DNA of 64,000 nucleotides, from NCBI GenBank assembly GCA_013146195.2, contig CM028377.1, positions 106,122,094 through 106,186,093 on the forward strand. The letters run 5' to 3'. Position 1 is the first letter of the stretch. Each line of letters begins with the position of its first letter. Shown piece after piece: positions 44,975 through 56,470 of the stretch. Both the position numbers and the translations under genes were made by a program. The notes below the pieces were generated by a model, which was not told the DNA's origin, ran no database searches, and saw nothing but the letters and a program-made list of their open reading frames with translations. Source of the DNA: Codonopsis lanceolata. Taxonomy: Eukaryota; Streptophyta; Magnoliopsida; Asterales; Campanulaceae.

Positions 44975-45690
44975 ATTTTGAGTCTGCATTTTTTAATTTA
45001 TTGCATCATATAAAATGGTATTGCATTGCATAATAAATATTTGTATAAATTCTTGCATAAAAAAAAGAGATATATCGGAATCCAAAAAATTATATATGCA
45101 TAAAAAAAATTTAAAAAAATCATTTTGCATGTAAGAAAAAAAGTATATAATAAGCATTTGGCATCCATGCATAAATAAAATTTAAAAAAAATGCATCTTT
45201 TAGCATTTGAAATATATTTTGGCATCACGACAATAAAAATATATATGTATTGCATTTTAGCATTCGAAGAATTTTAATTGCATTCTCGGTATCATCATGA
45301 AATATAGAAAAAAAAAATGCATTTGTACATTAAAATTTTTTCGGGTATCTAAGAAGGAAATAATAATCTTTATCGCATTTTAGCATTCTCAAATTTTTAA
45401 TTTGCATCTTTAGCATCCAAAAAAAAAAAAAAAGAAGCATCTTTTTGCATGTATTTTGGCATTTTAGGCATCATAAAAAGTGTATATTTTGCATTTAAAA
45501 AGTATATGCCACATTTTTGCATCTTCGCATCCATGATAAAATAAAAAATACTCATGCATCATATTAGCAAGCATCCCATAAGTTTTCTATGTCGCATTTG
45601 CACAAATAAAATAATATATGCATGCATTAGCCATTTATCATTTGCATTTAGTGACCGAATAGCTGCATTTTAGCAAAAATAAAAATAAAA
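44975..45690 (+). repeat. GCAT-rich variable region, element 2 3' UTR
   Basis: Words gcattttagcat, gcatcttt and gcatgcat recur every 20-40 bp in AT-rich DNA, without a fixed period. It is the positional counterpart of the hairpin satellite in element 1, whose unit is also built on atgca/tgcat. Confidence 0.5.
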
Positions 45691-45950
45691 TGTCGCAAAT
45701 CATTAAAGAAAAAAGAAAAAAAAGTTCCTAGCTTGAAGAAGCAAAAGTGGCAGAAATATCAGGATCAGCTGAATCAGCAGCAGCAACCAAAATGTAAAAA
45801 TGTAAGAAAGGTAAAGTATTCCTATTTCACCTTCAATAAAAGAAAAATCTTTTTCAAGTATTGTTTTAAAAGAAAAAAGGAAAAAACAAAAAAAGAGGAA
45901 TATTGAAAAAAACAAAAAAAAAAGAAAGAGGAAGGAAAAAAGAAAAATCT

Positions 45951-46510
45951 CTTTGTCGTATCCAGCGACGGATTTTGATCGGTTGGATACAGTTTTCGAA
46001 AAATTTGAAGAAAGTCTTTCTTTGTCGTACTCAGCGATAGATTTTGATCGGTTGAGTGCAGTTTTCGAAAATTTTGAAAATTTTCTTATTGTGTTTGACG
46101 ACAGGTATTGACCGGGTGAACATAGTTTTGAAAATTCCCCTTCATATGTTTCAACGACGGGTATTGACCGGTTGAAATACGGTTTTCGAAAAACTTAAAA
46201 ATCTTCATACCGTATTTGACAATGAGTTTTGACCGGTTGAATACGACTTTTCGAAAAACATGAAAATCTTTTTTCGTTGTGTTCTCGGACGGGTTTTGAC
46301 CCGAAGGACATGACATCCTCGTTGGTTGTTCGTCTTGCTTATAGGTGAAGTACGTTTGGTCTAATTCCCAAAAGGGATACGTAGGCAACCTATTTCAGTA
46401 GGCGCGACCATCGCATCACTTGTTGTCGGCATTTAATGCGAACCACGTTCGGTCTGATTCCGTGAAAAGGGATACGTAGGCAGCCTATCTTGATAGGTCC
46501 GACCATTGCA
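45951..46510 (+). repeat. 3' UTR hairpin repeats, element 2
   Basis: Six ~60-65-bp units, each a two-part hairpin. Outer arms: gtatcca/tggatac (45958-45964, 45984-45990); gtactca/tgagtgc (46027-46033, 46053-46059); tttcaac/gttgaaa (46149-46155, 46171-46177); others similar. Inner arms around a TTTG or ATTG loop: gat/atc, ggt/acc and cgggt/acccg (46290-46303). Then two copies of a 'ggatacgtaggca' block with cctat-ttca-gtagg (46389-46402, one G-T pair) and cctat-cttg-atagg (46484-46497). Confidence 0.7.
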
Positions 46511-46634
46511 ACATAAAAAGATTTACATCTCTAATATGCATCTTCCCCAGCATTTCTTATCCCGAATTTGGGAGTCTATCTTATCAACGATGTTCGTTTA
46601 CTTGATAAACTTTAGGTTATCCATAAACTCCATC

Positions 46635-46646
46635 GTTGAGGGGTTC
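46635..46646 (+). other. Polypurine tract of element 2
   Basis: GTTGAGGGGTTC directly before the TGTAGACACC start of the 3' LTR. Confidence 0.65.
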
Positions 46647-49453
46647 TGTAGACACCCCAAATTCGTACCCATACTTTATATTGTCCAAATAAATATTGCA
46701 AAATGGACTACTAATTATCTCTTGTATGTTTCAGGAACAAATGTACAAAAAAATCAAAAAAAAAACAAAGAAAAGAAAAAAAAAAAGAAAAAAGAAAAAA
46801 GAAAAAAGAAAAAAGAAAAAAGAAAAAAGAAAAAAGAAAAAAAAGAAAAGGAAACAACAAAGAAAAGCAAAAAGAAAACAAAGAAAGCAATAAAGAAAAG
46901 AAAAAAGAAAAGGGAAATGGGGGCCGCCGGTTCCTCCCCCCCACCCATTTCCTTACTCCCTAATAAATTCTCCCTATATATACTCCCCCAATTCCCACAA
47001 AATACACCCTCATTTTTTCTTACAGCCCCAACCCCCTCACAATCCCTCACACTCCAGCCGTCCCTTTCCCAAAATTCCCCCACACACACTCACATATACT
47101 CTCTCTCTCTCACTCCAGCCGCCCCCCTCACAATCCCACTCTCACATAGTCACATATACTCCCTCACTCACTCACACACACACTCACATATATATACTCC
47201 CTCTCCAGCCGTCCCCTCCCCCTCATACCCATACACACACAACTAGAGATGTTAATCGGTCCAATCCTGTCGGTTTCGGTCTAGCCTTGTCGGTTTCGGT
47301 CCCTAATCGGTTACGGTTTAAACATTCCGCTTTAAACGGTCCATTGAAATTGCAAACCTAGACCTACTCCTCTAGGTTTCGGTTTTAAACGGGTCACTAA
47401 CGGGTTACACCTAAACGAAAAAAAACTTAAATATATAAATATAAAATTCGAAATCAAGTAATTATCAGACAACGAGCCGACAACCAGCATTCAACAACAC
47501 ACAATCCAAAACAAAATGACTCAAATGAGTCATACAAAGAGTCAACAACGTTAAACATAAGTGATAGAGTTCAAAACACAAACAAACTTCAAGACTTCAA
47601 GTTTTACTAGTTAAAAACTAAAAAGTTATAATCAAGCATGAAATGATAAAATAAGTCGAGAATCATAAATATCATAAATTAAACTTTTATTAAACCAAAC
47701 ATAATCCAATTTTGAATAACTTGATTCATTAGAGTTTGACTTGCATAGTTGTTTTTGGGTTAGTATTTAAATTTTAGATTTTCATTGTGTAATGATCGAA
47801 AAAATGAAATAGAGATAACCAAAAAGAAAAACTATAAAGCAATTTTACCTTTTTTTTATAAAGATAAAATTTAAATTGTACGACCGAAGGTAAGACTAAC
47901 ATAAATGTTAGTATGAAAAAGCAGATGAAATGTTGAAATGACAACTTAAATTTTAACGTGACCACCGTTCGCTTTAATCGGTCCAACCCTGTCGGTTTTC
48001 GGTCTAGCCCTGTCGGTTTCGGTCCCTAATCGGTCGCGGTTTAAACGGTCCGCTTTAAACGGTCTACTAAAATTGCAAACCTAACCCTGAAAAAACTCGG
48101 TTAAATAGGTTCAGACCTGCGGTTTCCGGCCCTATTAACATCTCTACACACAACACACATACATAAACACGCATACACTTAAACACACACAACCACATAT
48201 CATGTCGTTACGCTGTCCGATTTTAGACAATAAAATCAACAAATACAAGTAGTCACGTTGCCCGAACCCCCACAACAACAACAACAAATCAACAAATACA
48301 AGCAGTCACGTTGCCCGAATCCCCGCAATAACAACAGCAAAATCAACAAACACAAGGAGTTACGCTGCCCAAATTTTCACCGCCTTTACCCATTCTAGAT
48401 AAAGCGCAACACTCTATCTACACAACAAAAGACAACAAACAACAACAAGCAAAAAGACTCCTTCTCCCAGAAGGACAGAGTGAGCACACCATACGGTAAG
48501 CTTTTAAAAGTTTTATTTAAAAAGTGTTATTTTAAATCCGGCTCAAATGTAAAAATATAAGTCGTTGTGCTGCCCGGATTTATTTAGAAAATAACATTAA
48601 AAAGAACCATTATTATGACTAAATATTTTTAAATGTATTTGTAATTATTGGAAAGAGATAGCTGCAAGTCTGTAAATAATGTAAATACAGATGTATTTGT
48701 AGGTAATTAATGCTTTATTTATTTACTAAATGAATATAACAAAAAAACATACTTTAGCCAAAAACCGCTTTTGAGACCGAAAGGGCCAGTTGGGTGCCTA
48801 GCATCTTCTCAACTCGTAACTTAGCCTCCGAACCCGTTTTACAATCTCTGGTTTTCTTTTTTTAGTTTTGCTTTATTTTTTTCTTTAAAATAAAGATGAC
48901 GACTCTATAAAACATTTTGGATCCAGTGGGGCATCGCAACATCTTTTCTTACACTTTTCCGTTTTCTCCTAAAAAAGGGAGAATGAGAATAAAAAGGTGA
49001 TGTATTCCTATATCCTGGTATCCCCTAAACATGGAATAACTTGGTACAGGAAACCCAAAGCACCCATAGTGATCCAAAATAGGCCATAAGGCTATTTTCA
49101 TAAAATCCATAGTGGGGCCTCGCAACAATTTTTCTTGCACTTTTTCGTTTTTTCCCTAAAAAAGTGAGAATGAGAATGAAAGGGTGATGTATTCCTATAT
49201 CCTGTTATCCCCTAAACAAGGGATAACTTGATGTAGAAAACTCAAAGCTCCCATATTTTACCAAAAATCCACTAAAGGCAACCGAGACGTATTCAAACGC
49301 GCTATCTTAGACAGCACTCCTCTCGCACTTTTAATTTCGTCTTCCCCTAAACAAGGGAGGATGAAATGAGAGCAGTGGTGTCCTGCATCCGCACGTACGC
49401 GCACCCCTATCCAAAGACGCGCGGGGCGCGGGCGCATTTCTCGGGAACCCACA
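46647..49453 (+). repeat. Element 2 3' LTR, split by a hAT insertion
   Basis: Runs from TGTAGACACCCCAAATTCG to GGGAACCCACA. Without the 903-bp hAT element and its 8-bp TSD copy it is about 1896 bp, similar to the 5' LTR. TATA at 46973-46982; A/G tract at 46755-46915. Confidence 0.8.
47244..48146. mobile_element. hAT-type non-autonomous element, 903 bp
   Basis: Ends tagagatgttaa and, inverted, ttaacatctcta. Perfect 8-bp copies cacacaac flank it (47236-47243 and 48147-48154), the size hAT transposases make. Subterminal regions carry inverted 'ggtttcggt', 'taatcgg' and 'gtttaaacgg' repeats. The homologous site in the 5' LTR (37008-37015) is a single cacacaac with nothing inserted. No transposase; the AT-rich centre (47420-47950) is featureless. 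Confidence 0.9.
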
Positions 49454-49889
49454 GGTTGTCAATCTAATTGTCCTTTCGCGATGCACGTATCAGATTTATG
49501 ATGTAGAAAATCATGATACATAATTGGATTTGCGATGTAAAAATTGGATTTTTGGTGAAAAAATTGGATTTTTTATGCAAAAGTTGGAATTTTGATGCAA
49601 TAGTTGGAATTATGATGGATCAAATTAAAATTGTGATGAAGTGCATGCCTAATTGAATTTCATTAAGGATATGCTCATCCTTTCGCCCCCAAAAGTGTCC
49701 TATACCAGTTGAAAACAATATTGCGTACTAGAGCAGTTGGAAAAGGGACCGACTCAATTATCGTCTAATTTTTAATCGCTTAAGTACCTTGGTTTTTTTT
49801 TCAACTGCCGAAGTCTACTTTTCATGAAATCGTTCTCAAAATGCATGCAGAAGAGAAAGAACGACTTGAATTTGGAGGGATGAATAGTA
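49454..49889. repeat. Dispersed 'gatgcatcg' module fragment
   Basis: Repeated tgatgca/attgga words followed by 'cattaaggatatgctcatcc' and 'ccccaaaagtg', the same order as in 5110-5450 and inside the 1.27-kb duplication. Confidence 0.4.
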
Positions 49890-51164
49890 AGGATGGTGGG
49901 AGGTAGGATGGTAAGATTTCACCTTGAATTCAATTAATCCACCACCCTAACTTCTCACTCTTTTTCTTCTTTATCTATTGATTTTCAGTTTCATAGGTAT
50001 CATTTTCTTCTTCTGCATTGTGTTTGTGTGCTTCATTTAAAATACATTTACTTTGTTTGTTACATTGCTATACATGTAAATCGTTCGATGAAATAAACGA
50101 ATATAAATTTGTTCGTTGTTGGACACCATTTTTCAACCTGGGTGCATCAATTTTTAATCACTTTGCATCATTTATCAATCGTGATGGATCGATTTGGATT
50201 TGAGATGTAGGAAAAATGCATCAATTTAAAATTATTTATTGATTGTGTTCAGGAAAGAAGAGACATGAAAGTCTAGTTCACTATAATTTGTAGCGCGATG
50301 CATCAATATTTGTAGCTGTTGCTAGACTTGTTGAATCACAATGCACAAATTGGATTAGATAATTAAATTTGATACATCAAGGTACATAAATTGATGCATC
50401 GCGATGTAAATTTGGATTATGTAATTAAAATCGATGCATCGTGGGGCAAAAATTGATGCAGCACAATACGCACCGAGTAAGTAATCCGTAGCGCATCTTA
50501 GGTTCATTAAAGGTATCGTAGTCTTTTCGACTCCAAAAATATCTTTTTCCAGTTTAAAAAATATAGGGGATTTAAGACCATGTACAATTTGGGGGGGGGG
50601 GGCATAAATGTTGTTCCTCCAAGTTACCCACACGATTAAAAATAACTAAAAAACATCCTTAAGCTACTCTAAGCTACCAAAAAAAAAAACATCTTCCAAT
50701 TTCCAATGGTGGCACAAACTCCAATAACTTTACTTACATCATTATCTTTATCTCAATTAAATTATATCTTTATATCTAATGTATTAATAAATAATTTTTT
50801 TATGCAATACAAATTTTATATTGCATAAATTAATAAATTCAAAATTATAATAATAGTAATATTATTAATCCCATTATTTAACTACTAAATAATAATTTTA
50901 CTACTAAATTTTGTTATTATATACTTAATATAGACGAAAAGGCTCAAATTTGTAGAGAAAAAGGAATGGAAATTTCAAAAAAAAATTGTAGAAAGCTGCG
51001 TTAGAGTCCAAATGAAGTAAACCAACCCTTTATTTATAGATAAAAATGTGTATTTATTTTTGTTTTTAAGGCGAATAAAGGGCAAAAAATCGAAAATAAA
51101 TCATTAATAATTTTTGACATTCCAAAAGTTGCCACGTGTAAAGGAGCACAATGGTGTTGTCGGC
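49890..51164. repeat. 1.27-kb direct duplication, copy B
   Basis: Partner of 34796-36185 without the SINE. Also has a G-run of ten at about 50590-50599. Copy B continues leftward into uninterrupted flank, while copy A is abutted by the copia LTR. Confidence 0.8.
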
Positions 51165-51700
51165 CAATTCCTTGAAAGCTCCCAAATGCTCCCTTGTCAT
51201 TGAAAGCTCCCAAATGCTACAAACTTATTGCTATTTTGATATCCCATTGTTTTACAAGATGTTGCTCCCCAACGAGCTTCCGTTGTACTTACTTTAAGAG
51301 GTTAAAAACTTATAAAAAGAGACCGACTCAAATTTCACCCTTTCATTTATTATTGGTTAGGGGAGCTCAAGTATTTATTTTGCTAAGCTAAATAAATAAA
51401 TGAAAGCAAAGCTATTCACATTATACACAATGGTACGTGAGAAGCTTATTCATTTGAAGAGTGAGAATAGATAAATGCTGAGAAAAGAGAAAGTGAAGAA
51501 AATAAGTTGTCAAAAAGCGGATAAGTTGCAAGAAGTTTGGAAGAAAGCAAATTATTCTATTTATGGAGTTTTTACAAAGAAAAACTATAAGAGTTTCCAT
51601 GGAAACAATTAGGCAATGATAAGGATGATGGAAACTCGAGACTTGTACGGTTGTACATATATATATGGAAAAACAATACAATACAAAACAAAATTAGAGA

Positions 51701-51737
<37 letters not shown>

Positions 51738-52560
51738 GTTGTGGGAAGTGGGAACAGGCAAGTTAAACTGGTCAAGGGAGAGATGATTTAATGGAGGTTG
51801 GTGGTTTTTTTCTTTCTTGGCTGCTACCCTCAAGTCTCAAAGGATATAATTAATTAGGTGGATGGATAATCACTTAATAAATAATGCAAAAACAAAATAA
51901 GGTGGATACATGATGTAATTCACATGAACTAGGAGTGGAAGATTTATCATATATATATGATCTGATCAATCTTGACCTGGCTTTAGTGCAGCCTGTGAAT
52001 GTATATTGTGAAGAAAGAATTGAAGTTTCTTTGGATGGTCCCCTACACTACTTTCCATTTCCATTACTTGCACAAGTTGGGTAGCAGTTCCCTCTCACTT
52101 GGAGGATCAACTTTGACTCATTAATTAATTGACCCACCTCTCCGATCTTCAATTTTACCCGATATTTTTATATCCGATCTCTCGTGTATTGATGAATTGA
52201 ATTATAAAAGAGTGAAATTTTGTTTTACGAATTAACATCCGTAAAATCATCTTACATGAGACTTACTCATTCTATTTTCAATTTGTTGCAAAAGTTTTGG
52301 TCTGGAGAATCGGATGAGAATCACGTGCCTACATAACATAGATTCTCAATCTTTTTCTTTTGTTTTTTTAATATATTACATAGGGTAGAGAGAGAAAGAG
52401 ATGAAATTATTAAATAGGAGAGAGAAGCGATGGAATAGAAATATTGAATATACTTTTAAGAGGATATGTTTGTTTTTTGTTCTGAATTTCTTTTCTACAA
52501 AGAATTCTGCTGTGCATGTGCAGTGGATATGTGTGCCACGTGTCCAAAATTTGTTCACAT
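51165..52560. other. Intergenic; CT/TA microsatellite
   Basis: (CT)n then (TA)n at about 51700-51738. One arm of the fold-back MITE family at ~52215-52270. No gene recognised. Confidence 0.45.
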
Positions 52561-52570
52561 TTTATTAAAA

Positions 52571-52600
52571 CTAGTTTTACACTCGTGTGTTAAACACACG
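52571..52600 (-). mobile_element. Helitron-type 3' terminus
   Basis: On the minus strand a perfect hairpin CGTGTGT-TTA-ACACACG (52584-52600) is followed nine bases later by CTAG and a T, the expected 3' end of a Helitron. The 5' TC end was not located, so the element's extent (to the right) is unknown. Confidence 0.5.
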
Positions 52601-53581
52601 GTCATACATTTTTTCAATTAACTTATACTCAAGTGAAACAAAGAAGAAAAACAAAATTTAAAAATAATAATAATAATAATGTTGGAGGCAACTACTTTCT
52701 ATTAAAAAAAAAAACTGATTTGTTTTGATTTAAAAATTAGAGACTTGTATATTTAAGATCTGAGAAAATAAAGTCAATTTTTTAGAAAAAAAATTGGGGT
52801 TTAATAATATGGTGTGTGTTTCAAGGAGTTTTGACTATTTAATGTTATAAGAGACGCAATTGTAAATGATAAAGTTTGCTGTAAAAAAATGATGAATGTT
52901 TCGAGGAGTATTCAAATCTAGTGAAATCACATAAAAACATTGAGTTTAATTTTTTTATATAAAAAATATTTTTGACATTTAGATCTACTGTGAATTTGTT
53001 AATATTTTTTATACATCGATTTTTGTTATTTATTTTTAGATAAATCTCCGAATTGTTTTAATCATTTAGAATTTTCGAAAGATATTTTTTTCTGTTGGTT
53101 TTTATTCTATGGTACTTCTAATTTGTCAATGGTTTTTTTACATCTCAAATTTTAGATATTTCTTGATTTACTTGATTTTTTAGTATGATATTTCAATATT
53201 TGATGGGTTCATGTTGTGAAGAATCACTGTTTAGGTGAGGAATGAGATTGTGAAATAAATGCTGAGCAATATTTAATGAGTTCATCTTTCTTGCAGGTAG
53301 CTGATCATATACGAAGAAGGAGATGGTGATTGTGAACTAATTCATTTTCATTAATCATCATTTACAATGTGTTGATTCATTTTCGTTTGACACAATTGAG
53401 AATTGGAAAAATGTGCAAATTTGGATAATTCATGGTAGAAGTTCCAAAGAGTTTTTTGAATTATTTAATTTAAGAATTCATTAATTGCTTCTTGTTAATA
53501 GGAGTTTCTATTTTGAGAAACAAAGTTTTGACGGAATTTTTTTCTATATAGACTACCTTGCTTATATATATATATATATTA

Positions 53582-53610
53582 CTAGTTTATACCAGTGTGA
53601 TACACGGTTC
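53582..53610 (-). mobile_element. Second Helitron-type 3' terminus
   Basis: Minus strand CCGTGT-ATC-ACACTGG (one bulged or mismatched base), six bases, then CTAGT. It resembles the common plant motif ending 'gcacgggttataaactagt'. Same orientation as the terminus at 52571. Confidence 0.45.
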
Positions 53611-53806
53611 GAATACTATTTTTGTTTACAAAAGTTATTTATAATAAGATGATTTTTTTAACTTGTTATAAGTAATTAAAATTTTAAATTAGAATACTTT
53701 GAACAAAACTAAAATAATATAAATATTAAAATTGGTCAACTAATGGGTAATTAAAAGATTTGCGTAAGAATTAATCGATAACGGACATAGATTAATTAAT
53801 AAGAAT

Positions 53807-53846
53807 TAAATTTTCATCCACCAGCGGTGGTAGAATCTTTCCCTAC
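53807..53846. repeat. MITE family, single-end fragment
   Basis: 'taaattttcatccaccagc' then 'ggtggtagaatcttt' matches the terminal repeat of the two full copies at 53913 and 55159. Confidence 0.45.
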
Positions 53847-53912
53847 AAAATTGATCATTTTAAATGAAATTGTGATGTAGCAGCCGTGACTTATGTTATT
53901 AGTAATTAATAT

Positions 53913-54093
53913 TAAATTTCTATCCATCTGAGGTCTAGAATCTTTTTTACACAAACGACATTTGAACACTACATGTTAGCAAAAAAATATAAACAAATCA
54001 ATACAAAGATTGTGATTGGCATGTGTCATAATTCAAGGGTCACTTGTGTAAAAAAAAAAAGATTCTACACCGCCAGTTGATGAATTTTTTTTA
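53913..54093. mobile_element. MITE with ~40-bp TIRs, copy 1 (181 bp)
   Basis: Left end taaatttctatccatctgag then tctagaatc; right end, inverted, taaaaaaaattcatcaactg then gtgtagaatc. Both continue into a T-run and acacaa. An aattaata repeat on both sides may be the target duplication. No coding capacity. Confidence 0.6.
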
Positions 54094-54104
54094 TTCAATT
54101 AATA

Positions 54105-54620
54105 ATTAATGATCTAAATTAATAGAAGAAATAGTTAACATAAAATTGTCTCTTAAATAACTTGTATAAATAAAATAGTATAAGGAGATGAAAATGGATG
54201 AAAATTGAAAAATTTCTGTCAAGTTAAACTTGTATAAAATAAATATATAAAATTTAGTTTAAAATTAAACTATACTTAAAAAACAAAATCAAAATCTTGT
54301 CTTATTTTATAGAAAACTGACATGTGACAACCATTTTATAGAAAGTTGTCACGCATCGATTTCTATTTTAGTAATAGTTATAGATTAGTAATTAATAATT
54401 AATAAAAATAGATTAGTAGAAGAACAAATAACATAAAATTGCCCAGTGAATAATTTGTATAAATTAAACAGTATGAAATTGAAAAGAGATGAGAATTGAA
54501 GAGTTTCAATCAAATTAAACTTGTATAAATTACATAGGATAAAATCTAGTTTAATTAAGCGATATTTAGAAAAAAAATATATTTTTTCTCATTTTACAGG
54601 AAGTTGACAAGTTATTTTTA
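54105..54620. repeat. Degenerate ~280-bp tandem duplication
   Basis: The order 'taacataaaattg', 'cttgtataaa', 'gttaaacttgtataaa', 'tagtttaa', 'attttatag/cattttacagg' occurs twice, at about 54135-54360 and 54430-54620. Confidence 0.5.
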
Positions 54621-54689
54621 CTCGTAAATCTTTATTATATCATAAAGTTGCTCGTAAAACTATATATTAAATTTGTTTTATCTTATCAA

Positions 54690-54790
54690 ATTAGCTTTAT
54701 GATTTTTATTTTATCTAATTAGATTTAGGATTCTTATCCAATTAGATTTATGATTCTTATCTAATTAGATTTAGGATTTTTATCTTAAAC
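54690..54790. repeat. Short tandem 'ttatctaattagattta' repeat
   Basis: About four diverged copies of a ~25-bp unit. Confidence 0.6.
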
Positions 54791-55158
54791 TAATCAATTT
54801 TAGAAAAAGAAAAAACGTTTACATTTCGAAGGTAACACATAGCAGCACATAATCTTTTTAAAACTTTTAGTTTTCCACATACAACCGCCACGTGGCAACA
54901 GCGGCTTTTGTTTTAGTAATAGTTAATAGATCTTTATTAATCTCTCTATAATTAAAGATATGATGTTCAAATTTTGTCAAAAAAAGTAGGATGATTTAAT
55001 AAGAGATATTAAGAGGTAAGAGAAAATAATCATGCAATTCATTAACAATAATTATACTTAAATAATGGTAGATAATTTTTTTACTAAGTTTTCATAATAT
55101 ATGTGCAAATTACTATCATTATTTTGGAACGGAGGTTGTACATTTTAGTATTAAAAAA

Positions 55159-55344
55159 TAAATTTTTTATTTACTGACGGTGTAAAATCTTTTTAAACAA
55201 GCGACATTTGGATTATTACAAATTTTCAAGTGGCCATTTAAAATATAAAAAAAATTAAGATAAAGATTGTGATTGACATGTGTCATAATCCAAAAAGTAA
55301 CTTGTGTAAAAATGATTTTACAACGTCGGTGGATAAAAATTTTA
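55159..55344. mobile_element. MITE with ~43-bp TIRs, copy 2 (186 bp)
   Basis: Left taaattttttatttactgac then gtgtaaaatc; right, inverted, taaaatttttatccaccgac then gttgtaaaatc. The gtattaaaaa stretch occurs on both sides and may be the target duplication (9-10 bp, MULE-like). Same family as 53913-54093. Confidence 0.6.
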
Positions 55345-55671
55345 GTATTAAAAATCACAAAAAAAAATATTATATTAAAATCTCCTATTCAAAATGTAAA
55401 ATAATTTATTTTTTATAGTTCAAATTAAGAATTATCCAAAACGATGGAGTATCTGCAAGATGAAGCTCAGTCTCAACTTGTGGTTCCCCATCTCAATCTA
55501 TGGAATTGGCAGCCTTCCACTATCCTTGTCCCTTTGTCCACAATTTATTTTTCAAATTCATATCATTAGTTGGAGAACATGTTTTTATGTTTTATTTTTT
55601 TATTCCAATCTTTTTGGGGCTTTGCAGATTTTAGAGGGTTGGTCATTTTTATTATCACCTTTAGAGCATCT

Positions 55672-56470
55672 CCAATAATACACCCAATAACACCCTCTAG
55701 TTACCTCGTTTTTTGTTCCTTTTACACTTTTTCAACACTCTAAAAAAAAATCCACTCCAATAACCACCATCTATACAATCCTTTAAAAAACCTCAAATCT
55801 CTTCATCTCAACTAACAAACCTAACTACCAACATAATTTTCATTTTTTTATTTATATTATTCCAACACACTTGAAATATTTTTATTATAAATTTATATTC
55901 TATGGAAAAAAAATCATATTAATACACGAAGAACCATATTCATAAAAAAATCATATTCATAAATTTATATTCTATGAAAAATTGTACCCTTTCTCGCATT
56001 TACACGAAGAACCATTTGATTCGCGGACCTTAATCAAGCCGGCACTATGAATGCGGCAGGTCGGAAAGGAGGATCATGCCTCAACATTGTTGTTTGAGTG
56101 GACGATTTCTTTGATTTGGATCATGACCGTGTGTCGACTTTTCGTATCCGGTAGTCAAAGTTGGGAGTTGAGGAAGCTGTCATGGTGTGGGGATTTCGGA
56201 TTTCGGGGTTTCGGGGGCTTTGGTGGGTTTGGGAATTAGGGCTTTTGGAGATTTGGGGAATTTGAAGTATAGAGAACGAATTTAGGTGGGCTTTCAATTT
56301 GTTGTTGAGAGGAGGAGATATAGGATCAGTTTTATTCATGTTCGACTCGCAATATATTGCGATTCAGACTATTGCGATAGGGGTGGAATTGAGAGTTCAT
56401 TTTTCTTAAAAACTCCAAAATCGATTTTGGAGTGTTGGTAATGCGTCCATTGTGGACCAGCAGTCAAACT
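55672..56470. mobile_element. Possible DNA element with captured gene 5' end
   Basis: Starts 'gagcatctccaataata', the terminal motif of a common plant TIR family, and ends near 'ttggagtgttggtaatg', a weak inverted match. Inside, 56120-56300 is far more GC-rich than the flanks. On its minus strand it shows a leader-like 'ccctaattcccaaaccc' and an ATG (about 56180) with a 20-codon frame. No known protein recognised. Confidence 0.3.

Larger units (their letters stand above)
36430..49453 (+). mobile_element. Element 2: Tat/Ogre-lineage LTR retrotransposon
   Basis: ~13-kb plus-strand Ty3/gypsy element. Order: 5' LTR (~36430-38258), Arg-tRNA-type primer site, leader, shortened gag (39620-40498), pol with RT, RNase H, a second archaeal-type RNase H and integrase (40862-44108), a 2.5-kb 3' UTR with hairpin repeats, polypurine tract and 3' LTR (46647-49453). 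The dual RNase H marks the Tat lineage. The capsid core, zinc knuckle and protease are missing: gag jumps straight to the sequence before RT. Stops and frameshifts in every pol domain make it inactive. The first ~15 bp of the 5' LTR do not match the TGTAGACACC start of the 3' LTR, so that edge is approximate. Confidence 0.8.

Noticed and set aside
36398..49465. gttgtcaat on both sides of element 2 as its target duplication
   Set aside because: It abuts the 3' LTR, with one G between, but lies ~20 bp from the 5' LTR match, and nine bases is not the gypsy size. Left open as coincidence or a rearranged edge.
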